From Microsaccharimonas sp964523145 (GTDB taxonomy: Bacteria > Patescibacteriota > Saccharimonadia > Saccharimonadales > Saccharimonadaceae): a stretch of 64,000 bases of DNA. Under the pieces are notes generated by a model. That model did not search any database. It was not told the DNA's origin and worked only from the letters and a program-made list of their open reading frames with translations. Positions 45,345 through 54,098 of this stretch are shown in pieces. The stretch lies in NCBI GenBank assembly GCA_964523145.1, contig CAZFYB010000006.1, positions 6,453 through 70,452 on the forward strand. The letters run 5' to 3'. Positions within the stretch are counted from its first letter, which is position 1, and every line of letters begins with the position of its first letter. Both the position numbers and the translations under genes were made by a program.

Positions 45345-46364
45345 TTATTCTGCTGGTTCGCTTGGTGTTTTACCGAGGTGTGTATAGGCGCGAATGGTGG
45401 CTTTTCGCCCCCTTGGGGTACGTTCGAGTAATCCGATTTGTAACAAATACGGCTCGTAAAAATCTTCAATGGTACTTGCTTCATCACCAGTTAAGGCAGC
45501 CAGCGTATTAAGCCCTACCGGGTTTACCCCATACATATCAATCATTCGATGAAGAAGGTTTCTGTCGCCCGCGTCTAACCCAAGTTCATCCACTTCTAAA
45601 AGCATTAAAGCCTTGGTTGCAATCACGGTGTCAATAATTCCGTCACCATTTACATCAGCGTAATCACGAACTCGTTTTAATAAACGATTAGCGATACGAG
45701 GCGTTAAACGAGCGCGGGTTGATAACATATCGGCCGCGTCCTCATTAATAGTAGTACCTAGAATTGTTGAGGCTCGCTTAATAATGCTACCAATCTCATC
45801 GGGTGCATAGAATTCAAGCCGGTAGATATGGCCAAAGCGGTCGCGGAGTGGGGCGGCCAAGGCACCTGTACGTGTAGTCGCGCCAATAATCGTAAACTTC
45901 GGCAAATCCAGCCGAACGCTACGAGCAGCTGGCCCTTTACCAATCATAATATCAAGTTTGTAATCTTCCATAGCCGCATATAGCACCTCTTCAACCGTGC
46001 GACTCAAGCGATGGATCTCGTCAATAAATAAAATGTCACCATCTTGTAGGCTGGTCAGAATACTTGCTAAATCACCGGCTCGTTCGATAGCCGGACCAGC
46101 AGTCACCCGAATACTCGCGTTCATTTCATTCGCAATCACGGTTGCCATAGTCGTCTTACCTAACCCGGGAGGCCCGTACAACAAAATGTGATCAAGCGGC
46201 TCGCTCCGCTTTTGTGCGGCATCAATAGCAAGCTTTAAATTAGTCTTTAAACGTTCTTGGCCTACGTATTCCTCAAACGAACGGGGACGAAGAGTAATCT
46301 CAATGATTTGTTCATCATTATCTTCATCGTGGTTACTCGTATCAACAATGCGTTCAATCGCCAT
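45345..46364 (-). CDS. ruvB: Holliday junction helicase RuvB
   Basis: A 339-residue AAA+ helicase: RPRSFEEYVGQ, Walker A GPPGLGKTT (near residues 64-72), Walker B FIDEIHRL, sensor and a winged-helix C terminus (ERTPRGRKAT). With RuvA it moves Holliday junctions. One base after ruvA. Confidence 0.97.
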   Translation of the reverse strand: MAIERIVDTSNHDEDNDEQIIEITLRPRSFEEYVGQERLKTNLKLAIDAAQKRSEPLDHILLYGPPGLGKTTMATVIANEMNASIRVTAGPAIERAGDLASILTSLQDGDILFIDEIHRLSRTVEEVLYAAMEDYKLDIMIGKGPAARSVRLDLPKFTIIGATTRTGALAAPLRDRFGHIYRLEFYAPDEIGSIIKRASTILGTTINEDAADMLSTRARLTPRIANRLLKRVRDYADVNGDGIIDTVIATKALMLLEVDELGLDAGDRNLLHRMIDMYGVNPVGLNTLAALTGDEASTIEDFYEPYLLQIGLLERTPRGRKATIRAYTHLGKTPSEPAE

Positions 46365-46365
46365 A

Positions 46366-46935
46366 TTATCCCCTTAGCGCAATCGTTACGCGCTCGGCAG
46401 TTGGTATATCTTTTGGTACATTTTCAAGGGCTGCGCTGGCATCATTAAGTGAGTAACCGAGCGCCATCAATGCTTCAAGTGCTTCGTCACCGGCTGAGGT
46501 TGTAGTGACGCCACTTACCTGCGCAACGTTCACTGCCAAGCCAACCTTATCAGATAAGTCTACAACTACCCTTTCAGCGATCTTCTTACCTACGCCGCTC
46601 GCTTTAGATACAAAGCCGCTATCGCCACTCGCAATAGCGTTACGCACTTGCTCGCTTTCACCCACCGATAAAATAGCCAATGCCGCCTTCGGCCCCACGC
46701 CTTGCACGGTAATAAGAAGTTCAAAAAGCTTTTTCGCTGCTAATGAAGAGAATCCAAATAAATCTTGTGACTGTTCACGAATATGGTGATACGTATAAAA
46801 TTTAACCGGCTCACCCAAAAGTGCACGATCAAAATCACCCGCCGCGACCTGTACTTCGTAGCCCACATCATGGACGTCAACAATAACAGAACTAGCGAAT
46901 TTTTCGGCAACTACCCCGTAAACGTGTGCAATCAT
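46366..46935 (-). CDS. ruvA: Holliday junction protein RuvA
   Basis: A 189-residue RuvA: N-terminal OB fold, two HhH motifs (VQGVGPKAALAILS near residues 77-90; ASGVGKKIAERVV near 111-123), and a C-terminal UBA-like domain that binds RuvB. TAATAC (46942-46947, complement) 6 bases before the ATG suggests a leaderless ruvAB mRNA. Confidence 0.96.
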   Translation of the reverse strand: MIAHVYGVVAEKFASSVIVDVHDVGYEVQVAAGDFDRALLGEPVKFYTYHHIREQSQDLFGFSSLAAKKLFELLITVQGVGPKAALAILSVGESEQVRNAIASGDSGFVSKASGVGKKIAERVVVDLSDKVGLAVNVAQVSGVTTTSAGDEALEALMALGYSLNDASAALENVPKDIPTAERVTIALRG

Positions 46936-47018
46936 ATATTTGTATTATCTCACACCTAGCGTATCTGAACTACCTAAACTAATTCGTGCTAATAATTCAT
47001 GGTAACGTTATATTGTTT

Positions 47019-47054
47019 TTCTATAGTTGATATATGAAAGCAACAACTATAGAA
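47019..47054. repeat. Inverted repeat over the promoter and start of the RAYT-like gene
   Basis: TTCTATAGTTG (47019-47029) and CAACTATAGAA (47044-47054), 11 perfect base pairs with a 14-base spacer. The left arm contains the -10 (TATAGT, 47022-47027) and the spacer contains the ATG at 47034, so it looks like an operator. Confidence 0.7.
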
Positions 47055-47633
47055 CGTACAAATGGCTACTACCGAACACGGATATTTTCGTTGCGGCGAA
47101 CAAGGCTTTTTTACAGCAATAATGAACGGGCTTTTGTGATTATGCAACTTCAGCAGCTCCTCGCAGCTCGCTCTATTCTTGAAGAACCATCGGGTGCCCA
47201 TAGCCTTGCGCACCATATTGATTTACTGGCATTCTCGGTTTCCGAAAAAGGAATTGAGCTACTCACCTATGCAATTGCCGAAACTTCTTTACGACAACTC
47301 GTTACTTTACTCAGTGATCGACTTTCGCAATATCAATCCGAATACCCCCGTTCGCATGTTTTGCCGGCCGAGCCAATCATTTCAACCCAAAAACTGCATG
47401 GCGAACACGAAGCTTTACGCATATCTGTTGAAATTCATCAACTCCATAGTGACTGGGAGTACGATCGGTATTCAAGTATTGGGTTTTACTTACACGACAG
47501 GCGCGGCGATTGGATGAAAGTATGGCGGCTCGCAAATCTTTTCAACAATGAACCAGAGCTCTACCGAACGTTATTGATACAACACAAAGCTCCGGCACTC
47601 GACACGCCGAAAAAATATAAGTTAGCGTTTTAG
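47034..47633 (+). CDS. RAYT/Y1-transposase-like protein with lost HUH motif
   Basis: A 199-residue protein. Its plan follows REP-associated tyrosine transposases: RTRLFYSNNERAFVIMQL near the N terminus, an HHIDLLAF strand, SLRQLVTLLSDRLSQYQ (matching the helix that carries the catalytic Tyr), then EALRISVEIHQLHSDWEYDRYSSIGFYL, equivalent to the RYIHLNP...YxWSSYxxYL segment. The HxH of the NHVHLLL motif is replaced by GIELLT, so it is probably no longer a nuclease and has become a DNA-binding protein. The family call rests on eye alignment only. Confidence 0.6.
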   Translation: MKATTIERTNGYYRTRIFSLRRTRLFYSNNERAFVIMQLQQLLAARSILEEPSGAHSLAHHIDLLAFSVSEKGIELLTYAIAETSLRQLVTLLSDRLSQYQSEYPRSHVLPAEPIISTQKLHGEHEALRISVEIHQLHSDWEYDRYSSIGFYLHDRRGDWMKVWRLANLFNNEPELYRTLLIQHKAPALDTPKKYKLAF

Positions 47634-48100
47634 CGCATCATGAAAGCGTGGGTAATTGCAGCGGCAAGCGCATCGGCACAATCATCTGGCTTAGGAACTT
47701 CCGATAACCCAAGTTGTAAACGAACCATTTCTTGAACCTGTTTTTTATCTGCTTTTCCATATCCAGTTAGTGTTTGTTTAATTTGCGGTGGCGTATATTC
47801 GGCAATAGTAACGCCGTGTTGTTTTGCCACGAGTATCGCAACCCCACGCGCTTCAGCAACGGTCATAGCGGTCGTAATATTTTTCGAAAAGAATAGCTTT
47901 TCAATTGAACATATTTCAGGCTTAGTTGTGGAAATAATTTCTGTAAGGCTATTAAAGATATCTTCAAGCCGTACATCATGGGCTGTATTGGCGGGTGTAG
48001 TAATTACCCCGGCATCAACCATCGTAATTTTTTGGCCATCAACATCAATAACGCCGAAACCAAGAATGCCAGTGCCTGGGTCGATACCTATGATTCTCAT
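47630..48100 (-). CDS. ruvC: Holliday junction resolvase RuvC
   Basis: A 156-residue RuvC: IIGIDPGTGILGFGVI with the first catalytic Asp, SIEKLFFSKN with the Glu (near residue 67), and a C-terminal DDCADALAAA. It cuts Holliday junctions moved by RuvAB. TATACT (48107-48112, complement) lies 6 bases before the ATG. Confidence 0.97.
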   Translation of the reverse strand: MRIIGIDPGTGILGFGVIDVDGQKITMVDAGVITTPANTAHDVRLEDIFNSLTEIISTTKPEICSIEKLFFSKNITTAMTVAEARGVAILVAKQHGVTIAEYTPPQIKQTLTGYGKADKKQVQEMVRLQLGLSEVPKPDDCADALAAAITHAFMMR

Positions 48101-48114
48101 ACCTTTAGTATAGG

Positions 48115-49587
48115 TTAGTTAGCCGAGCGAACAAACTTTGATTTAATATGTGCAATGAGTCGCTTAAGTTCATCGCGCCATTCCCACACTGCGTAGCTCA
48201 GCGCTAGCAATAGCACGCCGGCAATAGCTGCCCATATATACCAGTGCGTGCCCCCTTGTTGGGTGCTTGCACCTTTTACCGCATGCTCCGCATTTGTCAT
48301 CGCTTTAATATTTCGACAACGGTTTGTTTCTGGATTACGTTCTTGACCTTCTTTACACGGCGTTTGGGTAGTAGCCGAGGCAATTGCCCGGCAACGACCA
48401 GTTTCCGGGTTGCGTTCTTGATCAGCTTTGCATAGTGCTGGGCTCGTTGAACTTGAAGCTTCAATCAATCGACAACGGTTTGTTTCCGAGCTACGGTATT
48501 GATTAGCTGCACAGGGTTTTAATGTACTTGCCGTTTCTGTCTCGGTATCTTCATTAGCCACTTCAGATACAAGACCCGAAGCACTGTTTGCCATCCCAGG
48601 CGTTAAAACATCCGTATACTGCCATGTACCATCAATAAGCGCCCATGATTCAGCTTCGGGTGGGGAAGTATAGACTATATCAGCAACCATCAAAGCATTA
48701 TGAATAGAAACAAGCGCAACTCGACTACTTGAGTTAAGAAGACTATAAGGTAAATCGGCATTAGTAAAAGTAACGTACTCACCGGCTTTTATACTTATGC
48801 CAGCAGGAAAATGAATGGTTTTTTCAAGCGAAGTCCCAACCAGTAGTTGATAATTCTCAAGTAAAATATCACTTTCTGTATTTAGGTTGTATATCTCAAT
48901 AAACTCATTACCCGTGTCGCTGCCTGCTGCATTCGGTAGTATTTCAGTTATAACCGGGTGTAATGGAATTGGCGTAGGCTCGTAGTACTCTGGTGGCTCT
49001 TGAGGGGCGGTCATACGCTTATCAAATTGCGTCACAGTAAAACCTGTGTACAGCTCTTTCTCCCAATCGGCCGAAGAATTCGTATCAAAATAGATACTAT
49101 CTATCGATAGTCTCGACCATACCTGAGTAGAAGCTAAACTACTCGCCCAGGAAAAAGTATCAACAATCAGCCCTTCGGAGTTTAACAGCGAAATACTATC
49201 ATTACTCGCAACAATACTACCACTCGATTGATTCGTTGGTTCATAGACGGCGGCAAAGCTATCTGGTTCAAAGTGTGAACCCATAACTGCAGAAGCAATT
49301 GTAACTTGGCTATACGCCGGTAAAAACCATATTTCATTTGGGATTATTGATTCAAAACACGAAAATAGTACGAGCGATTTATTCTGCAAACACCAGCCGG
49401 TCATATCGACATCAACTGAAGAATTATTATGAATAACGATGAATTCATCGAGCGGGCTTTCAGTGCTGCCTGCCCGAATTTGTGTAATAAGTACTAATGG
49501 TGCTGAAGAAGCGTGCGTAGGGGTTACGCACGCACTACCCGCGAGAACCACCAAACCCAAAAATAGTCCACGACATTTCTTCAGCAT
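48115..49587 (-). CDS. Surface protein with two lamin-tail domains and Cys-rich repeats
   Basis: A 490-residue secreted, membrane-anchored protein: a signal peptide (1-26), two lamin-tail domains (about 30-150 and 200-330; e.g. DEFIVIHNNSSVDVDMTGWCL and NEFIEIYNL), three C-terminal repeats of the form C-x6-RNPET-x-RCR (about 370-435), and a single C-terminal membrane helix (about 455-475) with a basic tail. It is likely displayed outside the cell. TATACT (49594-49599, complement) is 6 bases before the ATG. Such repeats recur in CPR surface proteins; their role is unknown. Confidence 0.8.
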   Translation of the reverse strand: MLKKCRGLFLGLVVLAGSACVTPTHASSAPLVLITQIRAGSTESPLDEFIVIHNNSSVDVDMTGWCLQNKSLVLFSCFESIIPNEIWFLPAYSQVTIASAVMGSHFEPDSFAAVYEPTNQSSGSIVASNDSISLLNSEGLIVDTFSWASSLASTQVWSRLSIDSIYFDTNSSADWEKELYTGFTVTQFDKRMTAPQEPPEYYEPTPIPLHPVITEILPNAAGSDTGNEFIEIYNLNTESDILLENYQLLVGTSLEKTIHFPAGISIKAGEYVTFTNADLPYSLLNSSSRVALVSIHNALMVADIVYTSPPEAESWALIDGTWQYTDVLTPGMANSASGLVSEVANEDTETETASTLKPCAANQYRSSETNRCRLIEASSSTSPALCKADQERNPETGRCRAIASATTQTPCKEGQERNPETNRCRNIKAMTNAEHAVKGASTQQGGTHWYIWAAIAGVLLLALSYAVWEWRDELKRLIAHIKSKFVRSAN

Positions 49588-49636
49588 ATTCTCAGTATAC
49601 TGATAGAATCTTAACTAGTTATGGAATAAAAACTGA

Positions 49637-50359
49637 TTATTCTTCGTTATCTGGAAGTTCAGCATTAGTGTGCACATTTGTCACATCGTCAAGCTCATCA
49701 AGCGCATCGAGCACTTTCAAAACCTTATCTGCAAGTTCAGCAGTCTCAACTGGAATTGAAGAGTTTGGAACATACTGTAATTCAGCACTCGTCACTGTTA
49801 AGCCAGCTTCAGCAATAGCCGTCCGTACTTTTGCTAAATCTTTTTGGTCCGTGTAGACAATCAGTTCATCACCTTCTTCAACCGCATCTTCAGCACCAGC
49901 ATCAAGAACAGCCAATAATGCATCCTCGCCTGTCGCTGCTACATTAATCACACCCTTACGAGTAAACTGAAATGCTACACTTCCGGCATCAGCAATCCGG
50001 CCGCCGTTTTTCGTCAGTGCAGTGCGAACATCTGGGAATGTCCGGTTTTTATTATCAGTCGCCACCTCAATAATGATCCCAACCCCGCCAGGTCCCATAC
50101 CTTCGTAGGTCACTTCTTCAAGTACTGCAGCGTTTTTATCAGACACACGGTCGATGGCGCGTTGAATATTTGCCACTGGCATATTCGCTTGCTTCGCTTT
50201 TTCAATCGCCATCGCTAAAGCTGAATTCATAGAAGGGTCAGCACCCGAACGAGCCGCAATCGCAATCTGGTTCCCAATTTTGGTAAAAACTGCACCACGC
50301 TTAGCGTCTTTAGCGCCTTTTTCGCGTTTGATAGTTGACCACTTACTGTGTCCTGACAT
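49637..50359 (-). CDS. yebC: YebC/PmpR family protein
   Basis: A 240-residue YebC: MSGHSKWSTIKREKGAKDAKRG at the start and the three-domain family pattern (YEGMGPGGVGIIIE near residues 94-107). Members act on ribosomes at proline stretches or as transcription factors. A GGAGTT site precedes the ATG. Confidence 0.96.
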   Translation of the reverse strand: MSGHSKWSTIKREKGAKDAKRGAVFTKIGNQIAIAARSGADPSMNSALAMAIEKAKQANMPVANIQRAIDRVSDKNAAVLEEVTYEGMGPGGVGIIIEVATDNKNRTFPDVRTALTKNGGRIADAGSVAFQFTRKGVINVAATGEDALLAVLDAGAEDAVEEGDELIVYTDQKDLAKVRTAIAEAGLTVTSAELQYVPNSSIPVETAELADKVLKVLDALDELDDVTNVHTNAELPDNEE

Positions 50360-50421
50360 AAAGAAAACTCCGTTTATTTTGCAGATCGATTTTCTTTATT
50401 ATAACAGATACAAGGGAGCTT

Positions 50422-51668
50422 TTAAAGGTAGCGCGTACTCCCAAAAGGTATCTTCTGGTTCACGTAAATCCCGGTTGATAATGTGTCGGCCGAGTGGATT
50501 GTGCGTTCACCAAACCGCGAGTTGATGCCGTCTATNNNNNNNNNNCATCGACTACTTGGCGTTCACGAATAATCTGGTCGGCAAACAAACTTACCTGACT
50601 GTCCTCGCCAGGGGCGAGTTCGTAGCAATGCACCCCTATTTCGCGTATTCGGTCTGGGGCTTTTTGGAATAACTGCAATGCCTGAGCGTAAATTGCTTGG
50701 TCGCTAAAGAAGGGGAGGGGAGTGAGGCGACTGGCATGCCAGTATTCGCGGTCGAGTGTTTTTGCATAGACATACACTCCCCTGGCCGATAATTTTTGCG
50801 CCCGTAGGCGACTGCCCACCGACTCACATAAATGGTGCAACCTTTGGGTCACTTCATCATGCGTTAAATCAAACCGTTCCAACACATACTGCCGACCGAC
50901 TCGCCCAATTTGCGTAGCCACATCATCGACCTCCCATCCCCTTAAACGCTTATACCACCATTCACCAACCACACTTTTAAATACCACCTTATGGAGCGTG
51001 GTCGTATTAGCAGCCAAAAACTCCAGTGGGGTATAGATACCAATACTATTAAGCCGGTGTTCGTTGCGTGATGCAATGCCCGTTAAATCTGTTAATTTCA
51101 AGCTCCCGAGCACCGACTCAATATTTTCAGACGTTATAACATCAAGTCCGTCCGGCTTATGCAGGCCTGCGGCTGTCTTTGCTAAAAATCGATTGGTTGA
51201 AATACCCACGTTACAACGCATCCATACGCCAATTTCATCTTTTAGGCGTTGCTTGATTTCGTTACCTACGTCTACTAAATCGCGCCCCGCAATATCAATA
51301 CTGGTATCGTGAAAATCAATAACCCCCTCATCAATACTTTTCATTGTTACATGCGCCGAATAATCGCGCATGATATCAAGCAACTTATGGTACACATAGC
51401 GATACTTCGAAGGGTCACTTTCAAGGGCAATAATATCTGGGCACAGCAGCCGAGCTTCTTTTAGTTTCATGCCCACCTTCACCCCTTTTGCTTTCGCTTC
51501 ATAGCTCGCCGTCACAATTGCCGTATGCTCAGTTCGCCGATTCACAATCGCCACTGGCTTGCCCCGAAGCATTGGTCGGGCCTGCTGTTCAACGGTTGCA
51601 AAACAACTATTTAAATCAATATGCATAATCAACGGCCGCTCTGGGTTAAACGTGCTGAAATCATTCAT
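50422..51668 (-). CDS. Y-family DNA polymerase (DinB/ImuB-like), interrupted by an assembly gap
   Basis: Residues 1-374 are encoded at 51668-50546: HIDLNSCFATVEQQ (near 17-30), MKSIDEGVIDF (near 103-113) for the catalytic Asp-Glu, an HhH region and the little-finger domain. After the 10-N gap, 50535-50422 encodes the missing C terminus, IDGINSRFGERTIHSADTL and IPFGSTRYL, then a TAA. This is the normal end of UmuC/DinB-type polymerases. The printed N count puts the two parts out of frame, so it is a placeholder. It does translesion synthesis; the ATG overlaps the upstream small gene by 8 bases. Confidence 0.88.
50536..50545. other. Assembly gap (10 N)
   Basis: Ten N inside the polymerase gene. 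To keep the frame the true number must be 2 more than a multiple of 3. With just two bases the protein reads VVD-x-IDGIN, as expected for the family, so almost nothing may be missing. Confidence 0.9.
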
Positions 51669-51927
51669 AGTGATCCGCCTCCATTTTCAGGTGCCATGTC
51701 AGCCGTTCACTATCAAATTCGAGTCGGTAATCAGTACCGCCATCAGTCACATCAAACATATGAATCGTTTTTAAGCCGCGGGGCAGGGGATGGCGCAATC
51801 CGAGTTCAGTCACCTTCACCTCTCGCCCATTCGCCCGCTTAAAAAGCACCGGTTTACACGGGTGGTGCCCGGGCCCAAAGGTTGCTAGCACTCGGACAGG
51901 TTCGTTCAAAAAAGTTTCGTCATTCAT
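51661..51927 (-). CDS. Small protein upstream of the Y-family polymerase
   Basis: An 88-residue protein (NEPVRVLATFGPG..PVLFKRANGREVKVTELG near the middle). It looks like the small beta-rich proteins (DUF6504-like) found next to error-prone polymerases; the resemblance is loose. Translational overlap with the polymerase suggests a shared role in mutagenic repair. Confidence 0.65.
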   Translation of the reverse strand: MNDETFLNEPVRVLATFGPGHHPCKPVLFKRANGREVKVTELGLRHPLPRGLKTIHMFDVTDGGTDYRLEFDSERLTWHLKMEADHYE

Positions 51928-52133
51928 CGTTAAGATTCTCGTTTAAAAATATTCGAGAAACGGCTTGAATTGTTCGCCCGTACATCCCCTGCCCGTTTCA
52001 AGCAATTAGGAGTCCGAAGACGATGAATGGACCGATCGCGAGGGACGCTTTGCCGTGAGGCCAGTGAGTATCGCGTGGATGTATTTATTATACCCTTTCG
52101 CGTTGTTTATAAAAAGCGGTTATAATAGAGCTA
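51928..52133. other. Divergent regulatory region before the polymerase operon and the coiled-coil gene
   Basis: Holds an inverted repeat TTCTCG (51936-51941) - 12 bases - CGAGAA (51954-51959) close to the small gene's start, and GCTTGAA with TTCAAGC further on. Either may be an operator; neither is a known LexA box. TATAAT (52121-52126) serves the gene at 52134. Confidence 0.4.
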
Positions 52134-52460
52134 ATGGACAACGACCTCAAATCCCTCCGCAAACATATCGAAAGCAATCAAATTAAGATTGCCGACCTTC
52201 GCCAACAAGCGCAGGGACAACGCGTACAGAATGAGAATACTTCTGAAAATAACCAATTCTACTTACAGCAGGCTGAAGTTATCGACCACCAAGCCCGAGA
52301 ACTCGAAGACGAGAACGAACAACTTGAAAATCACTACCGAGAGCTTGAAGCAAAAATAGCTACCCTACAAAATGAGCGCGATACATTAGCCCGTGAATCT
52401 GGTGAAAAAATAACCCAGCTCGATAACGAACTAACTCGCCTTCGCGGAAGCATAGTTTAA
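52134..52460 (+). CDS. Coiled-coil protein
   Basis: A 108-residue protein that is nearly all charged coiled-coil (heptads from about 5 to 104; QARELEDENEQLENHYRELE). No other domain. TATAAT lies 7 bases before the ATG (leaderless). Function unknown. Confidence 0.7.
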   Translation: MDNDLKSLRKHIESNQIKIADLRQQAQGQRVQNENTSENNQFYLQQAEVIDHQARELEDENEQLENHYRELEAKIATLQNERDTLARESGEKITQLDNELTRLRGSIV

Positions 52461-52472
52461 CAGCGGCCAGCA

Positions 52473-52994
52473 CTAGCCACTTATCCAATCTCTCCAGAAG
52501 CCACTAGAATAATATCCAACCCCATCTGCCACAAAAACAGAGCCGGATAATATTGCTCCACATATAAAGTTCTGTCGATTGAGTCCAAGCCAATTTACGC
52601 CGCCCGTATATTCCTGTACACCACCACTACCTGTAGCGTACAATCGCTTTCCACTCTTTGATATAGCTGCTATAGCAAAATCATAAGGTGAACTCGTACG
52701 GCAGGGAATAAGATTATGCGACACATCAGGCGAAATTACATATGCGCTCTTAGTTGCAGCAAGCCCAAGTGTACTTAGTTCATTGTCTGTATCGGGATAC
52801 CGCCCCTTATCGGCTGCAAATAATGAAGCTTTTTTCGCATAACTATTTAAATCCGAAGAAACCGCAGCATCATATGCGCGGTTTTGAATTCCTGTGTAGG
52901 AAATTATCGTTATTGCGGCCAAGATAGCGATGACAACAATTACGATGAGTAATTCAACAATAGTAAAGCCGGATTGTTTACGAATTACCCACAT
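52473..52994 (-). CDS. Type IV pilin-like protein
   Basis: A 173-residue prepilin: RKQSGFTIVELLIVIVVIA has the peptidase site and helix. A globular part of about 110 residues follows with two Cys. No LamG domain. It probably forms a major or minor pilin for the pil machinery at 36-42 kb. Confidence 0.87.
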   Translation of the reverse strand: MWVIRKQSGFTIVELLIVIVVIAILAAITIISYTGIQNRAYDAAVSSDLNSYAKKASLFAADKGRYPDTDNELSTLGLAATKSAYVISPDVSHNLIPCRTSSPYDFAIAAISKSGKRLYATGSGGVQEYTGGVNWLGLNRQNFICGAILSGSVFVADGVGYYSSGFWRDWISG

Positions 52995-53103
52995 TGGTTT
53001 TAAGTATAAACGAAATCACCAAAGAGGACAAATGAACTACTCTCGGATCAACCCCTAGAAAAACCTCTTAAAGTTTGCTAGAATCATCCCTGTACCATTA
53101 CAC

Positions 53104-53180
53104 GGCAGCGTAGCTCAGTTGGTTAGAGCGCGAGACTCATAAGCTCGAGGTCACAGGTTCAATTCCTGTCGCTGCTACCA
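53104..53180 (+). tRNA. tRNA-Met (CAU), elongator
   Basis: Acceptor arms GGCAGCG and CGCTGCT, anticodon loop CTCATAA, T-stem ACAGG/CCTGT, CCA encoded. The body resembles E. coli metT (GGTCACAGGTTC), so I call it elongator Met. Confidence 0.85.
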
Positions 53181-53181
53181 A

Positions 53182-53215
53182 GAAAAACCCCGCATCACTC
53201 GATGGGGGCTTTTTC
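53182..53215 (+). terminator. Terminator after tRNA-Met
   Basis: AAAAACCCC and GGGGCTTTTT arms, followed by a T-run. Confidence 0.75.
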
Positions 53216-53359
53216 TTTCCACTTATGCTTTGGCAACATCACTTTTCGTGCTCTAATAAAAACATGAATGATATATGAGAGATCCCGGGTATTGTCTTTA
53301 AAGAATTCAGCGAAAATCGAAACATCGAGCTACATAATGAGGCGATACGGGTCTGCAGT

Positions 53360-53725
53360 ATGGATCACAGGCTTTGGTTGCGACTTGATGAAAAGCACCA
53401 GTTTCAACAGTCACATCTTGACGTTATTTGGTCGGCAGGCCGTTCACAAGAAGGGTTAGATGTAGCTACACGTGAACCATTTGATAGTAATTTTAGAAAC
53501 TTAGCCGGTATTAGTGCTGGACGTAGTTGGAATGGATTCGAATATGAACAGTCTGTATCATTTAGGCAGAATACTGAGGACTTTCATCTATCCAACCCGC
53601 ACGATGGTGAATCAATTATCTATGGGTTATATCTAAGTGCAGAACTTGCGCGGCGAAGTTTTATTACGCTGCATTTTAGTGAGTTCGATACTAAAGCTTA
53701 TACACCCAAAGAACTTGGTCTTTAA
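53360..53725 (+). CDS. Hypothetical protein, possibly truncated at the N terminus
   Basis: A 121-residue frame from the first ATG. The same frame is open and protein-like (EIPGIVFKEFSENRNIELHN) back to a TGA at 53276-53278, right after an ATG-AAT-GAT-ATA at 53264. So either the true start is a non-ATG codon upstream, or codon 5 has become a stop and the gene is decaying. A TTGGCA (53230-53235) and TAATAA (53254-53259) may be its promoter. No family recognised. Confidence 0.5.
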   Translation: MDHRLWLRLDEKHQFQQSHLDVIWSAGRSQEGLDVATREPFDSNFRNLAGISAGRSWNGFEYEQSVSFRQNTEDFHLSNPHDGESIIYGLYLSAELARRSFITLHFSEFDTKAYTPKELGL

Positions 53726-53760
53726 CTAATTAATCTAGAGCAGGGGAGTGGCACTAAAAA

Positions 53761-53790
53761 AAGAGGGGAGTGGTACTTCCCTCTTATTAT
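53761..53790 (+). terminator. Terminator after the hypothetical gene
   Basis: AAGAGGGGA - 7 bases - TTCCCTCTT, then ATTAT. Overlaps a direct repeat of AGGGGAGTGG-CACT (also at 53743), one base different. Confidence 0.6.
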
Positions 53791-53807
53791 CCCCTATTTC
53801 AGGTGTA

Positions 53808-53945
53808 TTAAAATCGTGAAACGATTGATGCGCGGCGGGTTACAAAATCTCGCAACTCATCGTTTGATCGTGGTCGGTCCCAAGTTGCTAGTTCTAAAAC
53901 TTCGCTCATTGTAACTGGTTCGATGGTAGCTTCTGATGATTCCAT
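53808..53945 (-). CDS. Small hypothetical protein
   Basis: A 45-residue frame from ATG at 53943-53945 (MESSEATIEPVTMSEVL). The frame begins further up, but a good promoter lies there (-35 at 54013-54018, -10 at 53990-53995), which makes the later ATG more likely. No domain seen. Confidence 0.4.
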   Translation of the reverse strand: MESSEATIEPVTMSEVLELATWDRPRSNDELRDFVTRRASIVSRF

Positions 53946-53989
53946 AGTGGTTGTTTGCCTTTTGTTTGTTTTTGTTGCTTTATGTATGT

Positions 53990-54018
53990 ATATTAGCATA
54001 AACGTGATGATAAGTCAA
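53990..54018 (-). promoter_or_regulatory. Promoter with extended -10 (twin of the one at 63716)
   Basis: On the complement: TTGACT, 17 bases, TAATAT preceded by TGC (extended -10). An almost identical promoter lies at 63716-63744. Confidence 0.7.
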
Positions 54019-54037
54019 TACCTATGCACTACATCCT

Positions 54038-54067
54038 TTGACGCCCCCGTTACGGTTATGGTATAAA
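54038..54067 (+). promoter_or_regulatory. Promoter of the 54.1-56.5 kb operon
   Basis: TTGACG (54038-54043), 18 bases, TATAAA (54062-54067), then AGAGGAA before the ATG at 54099. Confidence 0.6.
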
Positions 54068-54098
54068 TAAGAAAGAGGAATACTAAAAACAAAAAATT

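Noticed and set aside
53264..53278. UGA read as an amino acid (SR1/Gracilibacteria-type code)
   Set aside because: UGA serves as a stop in genes with normal lengths and conserved ends (e.g. pilM, DUF192), so a single in-frame TGA does not support recoding.
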